Assembly: GCA_017459985.1 (NCBI GenBank)
Contig: JAFUBX010000022.1
Coordinates: 1 to 64,000 of the forward strand
Reading direction: 5' to 3'
DNA length: 64,000 nucleotides
Origin: Parasporobacterium sp.
Lineage (GTDB): Bacteria; Bacillota; Clostridia; Lachnospirales; Lachnospiraceae
Made by a program: the position numbers and the translations under genes. The stretch's first letter is position 1, and every line of letters starts with the position of its first letter. The notes under the pieces are model-generated. The model did not search any database. It saw only the letters and a list, made by a program, of their open reading frames with translations, and was not told where the DNA came from. Below, piece after piece: positions 53,761 to 62,361 of this stretch.

Positions 53761-54840
53761 ATGGAAAAAACAAAAGTTGCAGTCCTCGGGTCCGGATTTA
53801 TCGCGAACATCCATCTCGAAAGTTATACCAGATTTGTCTCCGACGCCCAGGTCGTCGCGATCTACGGCAGAAATAAGGAACATGCGCAGAAGCTGGCGGA
53901 GGAATTCGGGATCCCGAAGGTGTATGATGATATCGATCAGCTGCTGACGGAATGCGATGTGGATGTGGTTGATATCTGCCTGCCCAATTTTCTGCATCAT
54001 AAAGCCTGCCTGAAGGCCGCTGCCCATAACAAACACGTGATCTGTGAAAAGCCGCTGGCCATGAATCTGGAGGAGGCGGATGAAATGATCCAGGCCTGCG
54101 AGAGCCGGGGGCTGAAGCTGATGTACGCCGAGGAGCTGTGTTTTGCCCCCAAATACGAAAGGGTCCGGGCTATGGTGGAGCAGGGCGCCGTGGGCGATGT
54201 CTATATGCTGAAGCAGGGCGAAAAACACGACGGTCCCCACAGCAAATGGTTTTATTCCAAGGAGACGGCCGGCGGCGGCGTTATGATGGATATGGGCTGT
54301 CATGCCCTGGCCTGGTTCCGCTGGATGAACAAAGGAGTCAAGGTCAAAAACGTCTATGCGGATATGAAGACGGTTTTCCACAACAAGATCACGGACTGCG
54401 ATGACAATACGATCTGCATCGTGGAATTCGAAAACGGCGTGACCGGAATGGCGGAAACCAGCTGGGCCAAGCCGGGCGGAATGGATGACCGGATCGAAGT
54501 TTACGGAAACAAAGGCGTGGTCTACGCCGATCTGTTCCGGGGCAATTCCTCCCTGACTTATTCCGTTGACGGCTACGGCTATGCGGCGGAAAAGGCGGGC
54601 AGCACCAAAGGCTGGACCTTTACGATTTTTGAAGAGGCCTTTAATCAGGGATATCCCCAGGAGCTGACCCATTTCATTGACTGTGTCAGAAATGACAAGG
54701 AGCCCTGCACTACAGGCAGGGACGGCCGGGCTGTGCTGGAGCTGACCTATGCCGCCTATGAAAGCGCCCGGACCGGAAAGAAGGTCTCTCTGCCCATGGA
54801 GGCTGTGGAGGTTCCCTATCCGATGGCTTTATGGAAATGA
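53761..54840 (+). CDS. Gfo/Idh/MocA-family oxidoreductase
   Basis: A 359-residue dehydrogenase with VLGSGFIANIHLESY (Rossmann), VICEKPLAMNLEEADEM (EKP motif) and MDMGCHALAWFRWM in the second domain. AAGGGGG precedes the ATG. Last gene of the plus-strand unit that begins with the isomerase at 50807. NAD(P)-dependent oxidation of a sugar or cyclitol is likely. Confidence 0.92.
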   Translation: MEKTKVAVLGSGFIANIHLESYTRFVSDAQVVAIYGRNKEHAQKLAEEFGIPKVYDDIDQLLTECDVDVVDICLPNFLHHKACLKAAAHNKHVICEKPLAMNLEEADEMIQACESRGLKLMYAEELCFAPKYERVRAMVEQGAVGDVYMLKQGEKHDGPHSKWFYSKETAGGGVMMDMGCHALAWFRWMNKGVKVKNVYADMKTVFHNKITDCDDNTICIVEFENGVTGMAETSWAKPGGMDDRIEVYGNKGVVYADLFRGNSSLTYSVDGYGYAAEKAGSTKGWTFTIFEEAFNQGYPQELTHFIDCVRNDKEPCTTGRDGRAVLELTYAAYESARTGKKVSLPMEAVEVPYPMALWK

Positions 54841-54843
54841 TAC

Positions 54844-54878
54844 GGCGTCCGGCTGATACGGGGGCGTCCGGCTGATAC
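54844..54878. repeat. Two direct copies of GGCGTCCGGCTGATAC
   Basis: Exact 16-bp copies at 54844-54859 and 54863-54878, with a decayed third copy (GACGTCC) after. The repeat starts three bases after the oxidoreductase stop, in the gap before the convergent nagA gene. No terminator was recognised in this gap. Confidence 0.75.
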
Positions 54879-54955
54879 AAGGGACGTCCAGGGGGAAACC
54901 GTGGCCGAGCCCCGGCTCTGTCCACATTCCGATCCGCGGCGGGCATTACGGCCTG

Positions 54956-56251
54956 TCAGGAAATCCGGTTCCCTGCCAGATATACGGACTTTAACTGCAG
55001 ACTTTCTGTGCAGATCAGAAAGTCTGCTTTTTTGCCTTCTTCGATGGACCCGATCTCCGAATCCAGCCCCAGCTGGCGGGCGGGGTTAATCGTAGCGGAC
55101 AGAATCGCTTCTTCCATGGGAATCCCGAAGGAGACGGCACACTGCAGCATCTGGAACAGATTGTGGGCGGAACCGGCCAGCGTCCCGTCCGGCAGAGTGG
55201 CGCGCCGGTCTTTCAATGTAACCATCTGGTCTCCCAGCAGGAAAGTGCCGTCCGGCATCCCGCAGCAGGCCAGGGCATCGGAAATCAGTATGACTCTTCC
55301 CGGGAAAAGGGCAAAGACAATCCGGATCACCGCCGGATCCACATGGACGCCGTCACAGATCAGCTCCACAAATACCCCCGAAGTATCAAACGCAGCCGCC
55401 ACCGGCCCTGGCGCTCTGTGGTGGATGCCATTCATGCCGTTGAACAGATGGGTCATCTGAGTCGCTCCCTGCTCAAATGCCCGGATCACAGTCCCATAAT
55501 CCGCCTGTGTATGGGCCACGGAAACAGTCACCCGGGAGCTGGCCTGCCGGATCAGCTCCATCGCTCCCTCCAGTTCCGGCGCAACATCCAGGATCCGGAT
55601 CAGTCCGCCGGACTGCTGATAGAGTTTCCGGAATTCCTCCGGATCCGGAGCTCTCAGGTACTGCGGATTCTGGGCGCCTCTCTTTCCATGGGAGAAATAC
55701 GGGCCCTCCATATTGATCCCCACGATCCGGGACATGCCGAAAGGCTCCGGCTCTTCTTTTTCGGGGAATTCTTTTTTTCCGGTCTCTTTTTCGATCTCTT
55801 TTTCGCTGCTGCTCTTTCGGGCTGCCTCATCCTGAAGCTCCGCCAGCGCCTTTGCATTCCGGAACGCTCTTTCCAGCGCCTCGTACGGCATGGTCATGGA
55901 TGCAAGGGCGAAGGAAGTGATCCCGTTCCGCGCCAGATATTTCGCCATGACCTTTAATCCCTCCAGATCGCAGGTGGAAAAATCATATCCGGAATTTCCA
56001 TGATTATGAAGGTCGATCAGCCCTGGGATCACCAGATCTCCCTGCAGATCAACGGCATCCTCCAGGCCCGGACCTCCGGCTAGTTCGGCGTCATCTTTGT
56101 TACGGAACCGTCCGGACTGTCCGGTATCCCGTTGTATTTCCCAGCCCGGCCCGCCGGCCAGCTCGATCCGGCTGAATCTACCTTCCCGTACTTCAAAGCT
56201 GCCTTCCCGGAAGGCTCCCTGATAATATATTTTCGCGTTCTTATATTTCAT
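54956..56251 (-). CDS. nagA: N-acetylglucosamine-6-phosphate deacetylase with extra segments
   Basis: A 431-residue amidohydrolase that deacetylates GlcNAc-6-P. Present: LIDLHNHG, INMEGPYFSHGKRGAQNP, QMTHLFNGM and LISDAL, the metal and substrate motifs. Two segments are unusual: residues about 30-68 with ELAGGPG repeated (30-36 and 56-62), and a charged Lys/Glu-rich stretch at about 140-172. The ATG at 56251 was preferred to a TTG at 56257. Stands alone, convergent with the oxidoreductase gene; no nagB is nearby. Confidence 0.9.
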   Translation of the reverse strand: MKYKNAKIYYQGAFREGSFEVREGRFSRIELAGGPGWEIQRDTGQSGRFRNKDDAELAGGPGLEDAVDLQGDLVIPGLIDLHNHGNSGYDFSTCDLEGLKVMAKYLARNGITSFALASMTMPYEALERAFRNAKALAELQDEAARKSSSEKEIEKETGKKEFPEKEEPEPFGMSRIVGINMEGPYFSHGKRGAQNPQYLRAPDPEEFRKLYQQSGGLIRILDVAPELEGAMELIRQASSRVTVSVAHTQADYGTVIRAFEQGATQMTHLFNGMNGIHHRAPGPVAAAFDTSGVFVELICDGVHVDPAVIRIVFALFPGRVILISDALACCGMPDGTFLLGDQMVTLKDRRATLPDGTLAGSAHNLFQMLQCAVSFGIPMEEAILSATINPARQLGLDSEIGSIEEGKKADFLICTESLQLKSVYLAGNRIS

Positions 56252-56371
56252 GACCAAACTTCCCGCTTTTGAAAAGATGAGCGAATGACTTTCTGCCTCA
56301 GAATGTCAGTGTCCCGGTTTTTGAATATCCTTCGTTTTTGAAGCTTCTGCCCTGCCAGTCAGGCTGCGGGT

Positions 56372-56595
56372 ACCGCAATGCTCGATGTTTTTGACAGCAC
56401 CTGCCGAAAAGTTGCAGCATTGCGTGAGATTTTCGGCAGACCCCTCGGAAAGACCCGGATTTTGACGAAAAAATGCAGCATTGCGTGAGTTTTTTGGCAG
56501 AAACGCCCCGCTGAGAGCCTCTTTGACGAAAAATTGCAGCAATGCGTGAGATTTTCGACAGCGACTGCCGAAAAGTTGCAGCATTGCGGTAACTC
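56372..56595. repeat. Inverted-repeat-bounded array of hairpin units, copy B
   Basis: Same architecture as 21108-21321: ACCGCAATGC at 56372-56381, GCATTGCGGT at 56581-56590, then AACTC. Four units start at 56403, 56464, 56525 and 56567, with spacing of 61, 61 and 42 bp. The first has perfect arms GCCGAAAA and TTTTCGGC around TTGCAGCATTGCGTGAG; two others start GACGAAAA. The header, CTCGA followed by TTTTTGACA, is also shared with copy A. Located between nagA and the pyrophosphatase gene and filling most of that gap. Confidence 0.85.
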
Positions 56596-56613
56596 ACCGC
56601 CACGAAGCCCTGT

Positions 56614-58344
56614 CTACTCCTCGATCGCTCTCAGGACTGCGGGCAGCAGCTGTTTCTTCCGGCTCATGACTCCCGGCATATCAAAGGCGCGATAGGCTTT
56701 GCTGCCCGCTGCCTCCGGATCATTGTAACGAATGATTTTTTCATAGGGCAGTTTGGCTCCGTCCCGGTGGATTGTTGTCAGCAGGATGCTCTTCTCGCTC
56801 AGAACATTGGTGACCATCAGCATTGCCCAGTCCAGCCCGGCGCCGTTCTTCACGGTTTCCAGCGCAGCAAGATAGGCCTGCGCATACTCATCAATATTTT
56901 TGAGCGTGGTGGTCTCGCACTGGCCGATCCCCACCTTCACATCATTGCTCTCATATACCTTGAAATCCGATTTGATGGCTTCTTCCGGATCCCGGGTCGC
57001 AAGATTGGAGGTAACGCTGTAAAGCATTTCTCCGAATTCCTGATAATCGACCCCGCAGATCGCGGACAGCTCCTGAACCGTTTTTCTGTCGATTCCGGTG
57101 GTTGTCGGGCTCTTCAGAATCAGGGTATCGGATAAAACTCCCGTCAGCAGCATTTTCGCGCTGTCGATATCCGGCGTGATTCCATTGGCCAGATACTGCT
57201 GCCAAACGATAGTACAGGTACTCCCCAGCGGACGGGCATCCACAAGAATCGGCAGATCCGTTTTCATGGCGTCCAGCCTGTGATGGTCGATGATCTCCAC
57301 GATATTGGCGGTTTCAATCCCCTTGATACTCTGCCCGGCTTCGTTGTGATCGACCAGGATCACGTTGTAGGCCGGGCGGTCCAGGAAACACCTTCTGGTT
57401 ACATATCCGACGAAGGTCTCATTTTCCATGACAGCCAGGCCTCTGGCGCTGGAGGATGCCAGCAGATCCTTCGCATCTGCAAACAGATCCGAAGCCTGCA
57501 CATTTTCCTCACCGGACCCCATCAGTTTCCCAAGGGGCTCACTCATTCTCAGTCTCCGGATCGTCTCCGCCGTGCTGAGGGAAGTGATGTAGATCAGACC
57601 GTCATAACCGGAAACATCGATTTCCGGCATCAGTTTATCCCCGATCCCCTCCGGTCCGGAACGATGAATCGCCGGAAGGACGTTTTCCGGTTTGTCCGCA
57701 TCCTTCTCCAGGGTGATCGTGGTAATAATGATGGCCGGCACGTTCTGACGGATGGCGTACCGGATATGCTCCGGCCGGGCTCCCATCACCACCAGGGAAT
57801 CGGCGTTTTTCGGGATAAATTCCGAAAAGTCCTGGATGGACGCCGCTCCGACGGTAATCGGCGCAACAAAAGAATCCCGGCTGCCCTGATGCAGGATCTG
57901 CCCCGGAAGCACTTCCGCAATATTTTTTACCGTGAAATCATATTTCGGATTATCATCTGTGTTCTCTTTCAGAAACCAGGCTGTGACATCATCAATGCTC
58001 AGCAGCCCGGCGTAGACTCCGTTTTCAAACAGCGGCGTCACGGACGGGTTCTCTTTGTTATATCTCTTCACCAGCTGATACACCGGTTCCGTCACATCGA
58101 TCCCGCCGGCCGCCCTGAGCATCACATCGCTGACCTTGGGAAATACATCCGCCATATAGGGCGGAGCTTCCACCCCTACCAGCTGCAGCTGCTTTTCCAC
58201 GCTCTCCGACATCTGTCCGCAGCGGACTGCCCGGTACTCCTTTTCCGGGTCGATCCGGTTCTTAAGCGCTGCATACGCATAGGCGGAACACAGGCTGTCC
58301 AGATCCGGATTTTTATGACCGGTAATATAGATCGTCTGCTTCAT
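56614..58344 (-). CDS. ppaC: CBS-domain manganese-dependent inorganic pyrophosphatase (family II)
   Basis: A protein of about 576 residues. GHKNPDLDSLCSA and the DHH block EIIDHHRLDAM are family II PPase metal motifs. Between them lie CBS-type segments (FENGVYAGLLSIDDV and MENETFVGYVTRRCF) flanking a DRTGG-like region, as in the adenine-nucleotide-regulated clostridial PPases. A family II PPase without CBS domains has about 310 residues. The ATG at 58344 has GGAGGAG six bases upstream. It hydrolyses pyrophosphate in the cytoplasm. Monocistronic. Confidence 0.93.
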   Translation of the reverse strand: MKQTIYITGHKNPDLDSLCSAYAYAALKNRIDPEKEYRAVRCGQMSESVEKQLQLVGVEAPPYMADVFPKVSDVMLRAAGGIDVTEPVYQLVKRYNKENPSVTPLFENGVYAGLLSIDDVTAWFLKENTDDNPKYDFTVKNIAEVLPGQILHQGSRDSFVAPITVGAASIQDFSEFIPKNADSLVVMGARPEHIRYAIRQNVPAIIITTITLEKDADKPENVLPAIHRSGPEGIGDKLMPEIDVSGYDGLIYITSLSTAETIRRLRMSEPLGKLMGSGEENVQASDLFADAKDLLASSSARGLAVMENETFVGYVTRRCFLDRPAYNVILVDHNEAGQSIKGIETANIVEIIDHHRLDAMKTDLPILVDARPLGSTCTIVWQQYLANGITPDIDSAKMLLTGVLSDTLILKSPTTTGIDRKTVQELSAICGVDYQEFGEMLYSVTSNLATRDPEEAIKSDFKVYESNDVKVGIGQCETTTLKNIDEYAQAYLAALETVKNGAGLDWAMLMVTNVLSEKSILLTTIHRDGAKLPYEKIIRYNDPEAAGSKAYRAFDMPGVMSRKKQLLPAVLRAIEE

Positions 58345-58578
58345 TTCCTTCTCCTCCCCCATAGATCCGATCCAAAGGCGCCTTACACAGGCAATGCCCC
58401 GGATCCATACAAAAGATCCGATTCTTTATCAGAAAATCTGTTCTTTTAAGAATAAAACAATTTCCCGCTAAAGGAAAGCCGGTTTTCCATAAATTTCATT
58501 CCCCGCCGTTGCCGATGGGGCCGCTTGCTTTTTTCCGTCATATCTTCTAAGATTAGGAATCAATAAATCGTCATGCAA

Positions 58579-58593
58579 ATGTATTCGATACAT
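58579..58593. promoter_or_regulatory. Small inverted repeat upstream of the DUF308 gene
   Basis: ATGTAT-TCG-ATACAT lies 16 bp before the start codon, next to the ribosome binding site. It could be an operator or a weak RNA hairpin. The rest of the divergent gap 58345-58609 is AT-rich and shows no promoter I would call with confidence. Confidence 0.35.
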
Positions 58594-58609
58594 GGAAAAG
58601 GAGCCTGAT

Positions 58610-59176
58610 ATGAAATCATTGAAAAACAACGCGCCGTCATTTCTGCTGATCCTGTTTGAAGTGGTGATCGGAATCCTTCTTTTGATCAATCCCCAGCTGT
58701 TTACCCGGGCGGCCATCATCTGTTTCGGTATCGTGCTTCTGATCATCGGAATCGTTTATCTGGTCCGCTATCAAAAAGACAAAAAAAGTCTGGGGCAGAA
58801 AAATGCCGGAACTCTGGCGATTGCTCTGATCGCCCTGATCCTCGGTTTTATCTGCACCTTTTTCAGCTGGTGGATCATCGGTCTGTTTGCGGTCGTTGCC
58901 ATTTTCTATGGCATCATTATGATCCTGTCCGGCATCTTTAAGATCAGCAAATATTACGATGAAAAGAAGCTGGGCGTTACCGGTTCCAAAACATCCATTG
59001 CCAGCGCTGTATTGTCCATCATCCTGGGAATCATTATCATGTTCAATCCATTCTCTGCGATCAACATGCTCTGGATCTTCATCGGTATCTCGCTGCTGGT
59101 TGAGGCGTTCCTTGATATCGTTGCCGCCATTGCCAACACAAAGTCCGCTCCCGGAAAACACGGATCGGCACGATAA
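58610..59176 (+). CDS. DUF308/HdeD-like membrane protein
   Basis: A 188-residue protein with six hydrophobic segments arranged as a repeat of three helical hairpins (FEVVIGILLLINPQLFTRAA and AVLSIILGIIIMFNPFSAIN show the repeated G-I-N-P pattern). This is the DUF308 organisation; Enterobacterial HdeD belongs to the family and is linked to acid stress, but no function can be assigned here. AGGAG lies six bases before the ATG at 58610. Confidence 0.85.
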   Translation: MKSLKNNAPSFLLILFEVVIGILLLINPQLFTRAAIICFGIVLLIIGIVYLVRYQKDKKSLGQKNAGTLAIALIALILGFICTFFSWWIIGLFAVVAIFYGIIMILSGIFKISKYYDEKKLGVTGSKTSIASAVLSIILGIIIMFNPFSAINMLWIFIGISLLVEAFLDIVAAIANTKSAPGKHGSAR

Positions 59177-59237
59177 CTGCTGAAAGCAGCGTGATTCATT
59201 TTATCAGCGGAACACCTTCATCGAAATCCCTGCCCCG

Positions 59238-59287
59238 GCGGAAGGTCTTCGCCCGAAAATGCTTTATTCTCCACACCCGACCTTACG
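59238..59287 (+). repeat. Intergenic hairpin repeat module, type beta
   Basis: Ends GCGGAAGGT and ACCTTACG; right half like the beta module at 593-641. Followed after 25 bp by an alpha module. Confidence 0.65.
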
Positions 59288-59312
59288 TTTTTCATCAAAT
59301 AACCGGCAAAAA

Positions 59313-59362
59313 CGGAAGGTCGATGTCCGGAAATCCTTGATTTTCCGTTGTCGACCTTCCGC
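59313..59362 (+). repeat. Intergenic hairpin repeat module, type alpha
   Basis: Ends CGGAAGGT and ACCTTCCGC with interior CCGGAAATCCTTGATTTTCCG, close to the interior of 517-565 (counted in blocks under 20 bases: GGAAATCCTTGATT is identical). Together with the beta module it fills the gap 59177-59392. Confidence 0.65.
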
Positions 59363-59392
59363 TGATAGGAAAGAAGCGTCTCAGGTTCTGCC

Positions 59393-60397
59393 TCAGTCCC
59401 CGAAGACTTCACGGTTATAGCCGTCGATTGCATCTGTGATAATGTCATAGACGTGGGGATAGGCTGTTTTGGGAGACCCGTAAGTAATGGACGGGATGAA
59501 GAATCCCCTGCCGCTGTATTCTCTGCAGGCTCTCAGGGCTTCGGCCCGGATCTCTTCCTCCGTGGCATCCACCCGGTCCACAATGGAATCGATTCCGCCC
59601 ATAACGGTCATGCGTCCGTCCAGCTGTGTTATGATCTGATTGATCGGATTGGTCGGCAGGATTCCCTGCCACACATCAATCCCCAGTTCCACCATGTCCT
59701 CCACGATGGGTTCCAGATAAGAATCGGAATGATGGATGACCGTCACATGATGCTCATGCAGATATTCGTAGACCGGCACGTACTGGGGCATAATAAACTC
59801 CCGCCATATATCAGGGCTCATGAACATACTGTTATTACTCCCCCAGTCATCCAGTGAAATGATCACATCCGGCTTCAGATGATCCACCAGGATCCGGGCA
59901 TACTGGAATTTGTACTCCCCGATTGCCTGTGCCAGGGCAAGAGTTGCCTCCGGCTCCAGCAGAAAATTCATCAAGGTATCTTCAAATCCCATCAGATTAT
60001 GCATCTGCTCAAACACGCCATCCGGCATAAACCCCGTCACGAGAAACTGATCCCGGTCAATCCGGTCCGCCTGCTCTAGGGTTTCCTTCCAAAGTCTGTC
60101 ATCGTCACAGGCCGCTGCAAGATCCGGCACTTTGACATAGCGTTCCCATTCACAGACGTCTTTGCACACCTTCACCTCGTCGGAGGTATCCGGGATCGCC
60201 GCGATCTGGTCCTCCGGCCACATGATCCTCACGCCCCAGCGGTCCAGCGTTGTTTTCCCTTTTATCCGGTTCCCCCGGGTAAACTGTCCCAGGGGATCCT
60301 GCATGAAAAAGACCATGGAATTGTACTGGTTCACCAGACGGTCCGGATGTCCGTCCTTTTTCAGGGTCTCATAAAAATTCTGTTTCGGAGTCAGCAT
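59393..60397 (-). CDS. URO-D-superfamily protein, last gene of the TRAP operon
   Basis: A 334-residue URO-D-like TIM-barrel protein. His222-His223 in TVIHHSDSYLEPI stand at the place of the methyltransferase HxC zinc motif, with no Cys. SLDDWGSNNSMFMSPDIWRE and GIDVWQGILPTNP are superfamily segments. It follows the TRAP large permease by 42 bp. It is much more divergent from the 2386 protein than the gene at the other end of this operon. The TRAP substrate, probably an organic acid, may be what it acts on; this is inference. Confidence 0.8.
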   Translation of the reverse strand: MLTPKQNFYETLKKDGHPDRLVNQYNSMVFFMQDPLGQFTRGNRIKGKTTLDRWGVRIMWPEDQIAAIPDTSDEVKVCKDVCEWERYVKVPDLAAACDDDRLWKETLEQADRIDRDQFLVTGFMPDGVFEQMHNLMGFEDTLMNFLLEPEATLALAQAIGEYKFQYARILVDHLKPDVIISLDDWGSNNSMFMSPDIWREFIMPQYVPVYEYLHEHHVTVIHHSDSYLEPIVEDMVELGIDVWQGILPTNPINQIITQLDGRMTVMGGIDSIVDRVDATEEEIRAEALRACREYSGRGFFIPSITYGSPKTAYPHVYDIITDAIDGYNREVFGD

Positions 60398-60439
60398 AAA
60401 TTCCTCCCGTTTTCTCCGGTCCCACGGAGCCGGCGGTGC

Positions 60440-61705
60440 CTATCCCAATAAGACCAGAGAGATCTCCGGAATAAACGTGATCAGCAGCAGCGCGATGATA
60501 TAGCAGGCAATATACGGCAGCACGGATTTGGATATTTCGCCGATCTTCCGCTTCATCACAGACTGGGCGACGAAGATATTCAGTCCGAAGGGCGGTGTGA
60601 ACAGGCCGATTGCCAGGTTTACAACGAAGATGATTCCCAGGTGCATCGGGTTGATGTTAAGGGCCATTGCCATGGGAAGGATCAGCGGCACTACGATCAA
60701 GGTTGCGCTGCCGCCGTCAACAAAGCATCCCAGAACCAGGAGCACCAGGTTCAGGATCAGCAGGAATGCGACTCTTCCGGTCCCGGAAAGAAGCGCGCCG
60801 ATCACATCCTGAATGTGGGCCATTGTACAGGCCTGGGCGAAGGAGGTGCTGACCGCCACCAGGATAAAGATCTGGCTGGTGGTTGCAGCCGCATCCTTCA
60901 GGATCGGCTTCATATCCCGGATCTTGATATCCTTCAGAATAAAGATACTGACGACCAGAGAATAGACCGCGGAAGCGGCCCCGGCTTCCGTCGGAGTAAA
61001 GATACCTCCGTAGATTCCGCCCAGAATGATCACCGGCAGAATCATCACCGGGATACTCTGCACAAGCGCCTTTCCGGCAGCTTTGGCGGTCGGGCCCTTT
61101 TGTTTCGGCAGATGCCGGCATTTGATTGCCAGATAAACCGCAACGATGATCACGATCAGGATCCCCGGCACGATTCCTGCGATAAACAGTTTCGTTGTCG
61201 AAGTTTCCGCTGCGATCGCGTAAAGAATAATACTGATGCTGGGCGGGATGATAACGCTCAGCGCTCCGGAGGATGTGATCAGTCCCGTTGCCAGATTCTC
61301 GCCGTAACGTTCCTTCAGCGGCTGATAGGTAACCTTTCCGAAGGTTGCGGTTGCGGCCGGAGCGGATCCGCTCATGGCGCCGAAAAACGCATTTGCCACC
61401 AGGCAGGACAGGGCCAGTCCGCTCTTGACGCCGGACAGCAGCACATCAAACAGATTGATCAGCCGTTTTCCCAGAGACGTATACGCCATGACCGCACCCG
61501 CCAGTACAAAATACGGCACGGCCATGAGGCTGGTTTTGGTCAGGGCCTCATAAACGCCGGTAAGAATATTGGTCGGCGGGGTACCGCAGACCACCACCTG
61601 CAGGAAAATAGCGCATCCCAGCAATGTCACATAAATCGGTACATCCAGGATCATTAATATTGCGAAGATCACCAGCATGATGATCAGTCCGAGTCCGCTA
61701 CTCAT
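60440..61705 (-). CDS. dctM: TRAP transporter large permease (DctM family)
   Basis: A 421-residue membrane protein with about 12 hydrophobic segments and the DctM stretches NAFFGAMSGSAPAATATFGKV and FTPPFGLNIFVAQSVMKRKI (each under the family core). It uses ion gradients to drive uptake of the ligand delivered by the binding protein. It overlaps the small permease gene by 8 bp. Confidence 0.93.
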   Translation of the reverse strand: MSSGLGLIIMLVIFAILMILDVPIYVTLLGCAIFLQVVVCGTPPTNILTGVYEALTKTSLMAVPYFVLAGAVMAYTSLGKRLINLFDVLLSGVKSGLALSCLVANAFFGAMSGSAPAATATFGKVTYQPLKERYGENLATGLITSSGALSVIIPPSISIILYAIAAETSTTKLFIAGIVPGILIVIIVAVYLAIKCRHLPKQKGPTAKAAGKALVQSIPVMILPVIILGGIYGGIFTPTEAGAASAVYSLVVSIFILKDIKIRDMKPILKDAAATTSQIFILVAVSTSFAQACTMAHIQDVIGALLSGTGRVAFLLILNLVLLVLGCFVDGGSATLIVVPLILPMAMALNINPMHLGIIFVVNLAIGLFTPPFGLNIFVAQSVMKRKIGEISKSVLPYIACYIIALLLITFIPEISLVLLG

Positions 61706-62237
61706 TGCCTGCTGCCTCCTTTCCCTGCTTCTCCGTTTCTTCCGGATTCTCTATATCTCCTGTCTTTTTAAAGAACAGGGAAATGATCCAGTTGATCACG
61801 ATCAGTCCAAAGGAGACCACAATCACTGCATACAGGATGAACCGGGGCCATTTCAATACAGTCGTGAGATAATTCATTTTCGCCGCCCTGGCCGTGATCT
61901 GATAGCTGTAAGGAATCAGAAACCCTATGATTCCGATGATGAAGATTCCCCGGATCACATGAAAGACCTTCCTCGCCCGCGGTGTTTTCAGGGAGGACGT
62001 CAGGATACTGACACTCAGCTGCTTTTCATTGTATTCCAGAAACGGCTGAGATAAAAACACCATAAAGATCAGTAAAATCACGGTCAGTTCATCTGACCAG
62101 GTAAACCCTCCCAGCCCAACGGCCCTGAGGATCGCATTGATAACGCTCAGTACCGTTGCAAGGATCAGGAGGATCGACGATATCAACAGCAGGATATCAT
62201 CCACACCTCTTGTAACGCGTAAAATTGCTTTTCTCAT
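61698..62237 (-). CDS. dctQ: TRAP transporter small permease (DctQ family)
   Basis: A 179-residue protein with four hydrophobic segments and the DctQ block FTWSDELTVILLIFMVFLS. The C terminus is hydrophilic and charged. Encoded between the binding protein and DctM, as usual. Confidence 0.9.
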   Translation of the reverse strand: MRKAILRVTRGVDDILLLISSILLILATVLSVINAILRAVGLGGFTWSDELTVILLIFMVFLSQPFLEYNEKQLSVSILTSSLKTPRARKVFHVIRGIFIIGIIGFLIPYSYQITARAAKMNYLTTVLKWPRFILYAVIVVSFGLIVINWIISLFFKKTGDIENPEETEKQGKEAAGNE

Positions 62238-62257
62238 ATTTTCCTCCGGTTTGACCG

Positions 62258-62289
62258 ATTACGGGGCCGGCAGTGCCGGACCCCGTAAT
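62258..62289 (-). promoter_or_regulatory. Strong intercistronic hairpin after the TRAP binding-protein gene
   Basis: ATTACGGGG and CCCCGTAAT form the base, with CCGGCA/TGCCGG inside, over 32 bp; no T-run. It lies between dctP and dctQ. The same arrangement follows the other three binding-protein genes of the window. Confidence 0.7.
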
Positions 62290-62361
62290 CCTCACCAGTT
62301 TGATCGTCTTACAGGACTTATGCGTCCCTGCTTTTGTGCAAACTCTCCCGAAAACCGGTTT

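Noticed and set aside
56298-56603. Minus-strand frames of about 92-101 codons across array element B
   Set aside because: Same reasoning as for copy A; peptide similarity between the two loci follows from the DNA repeat.
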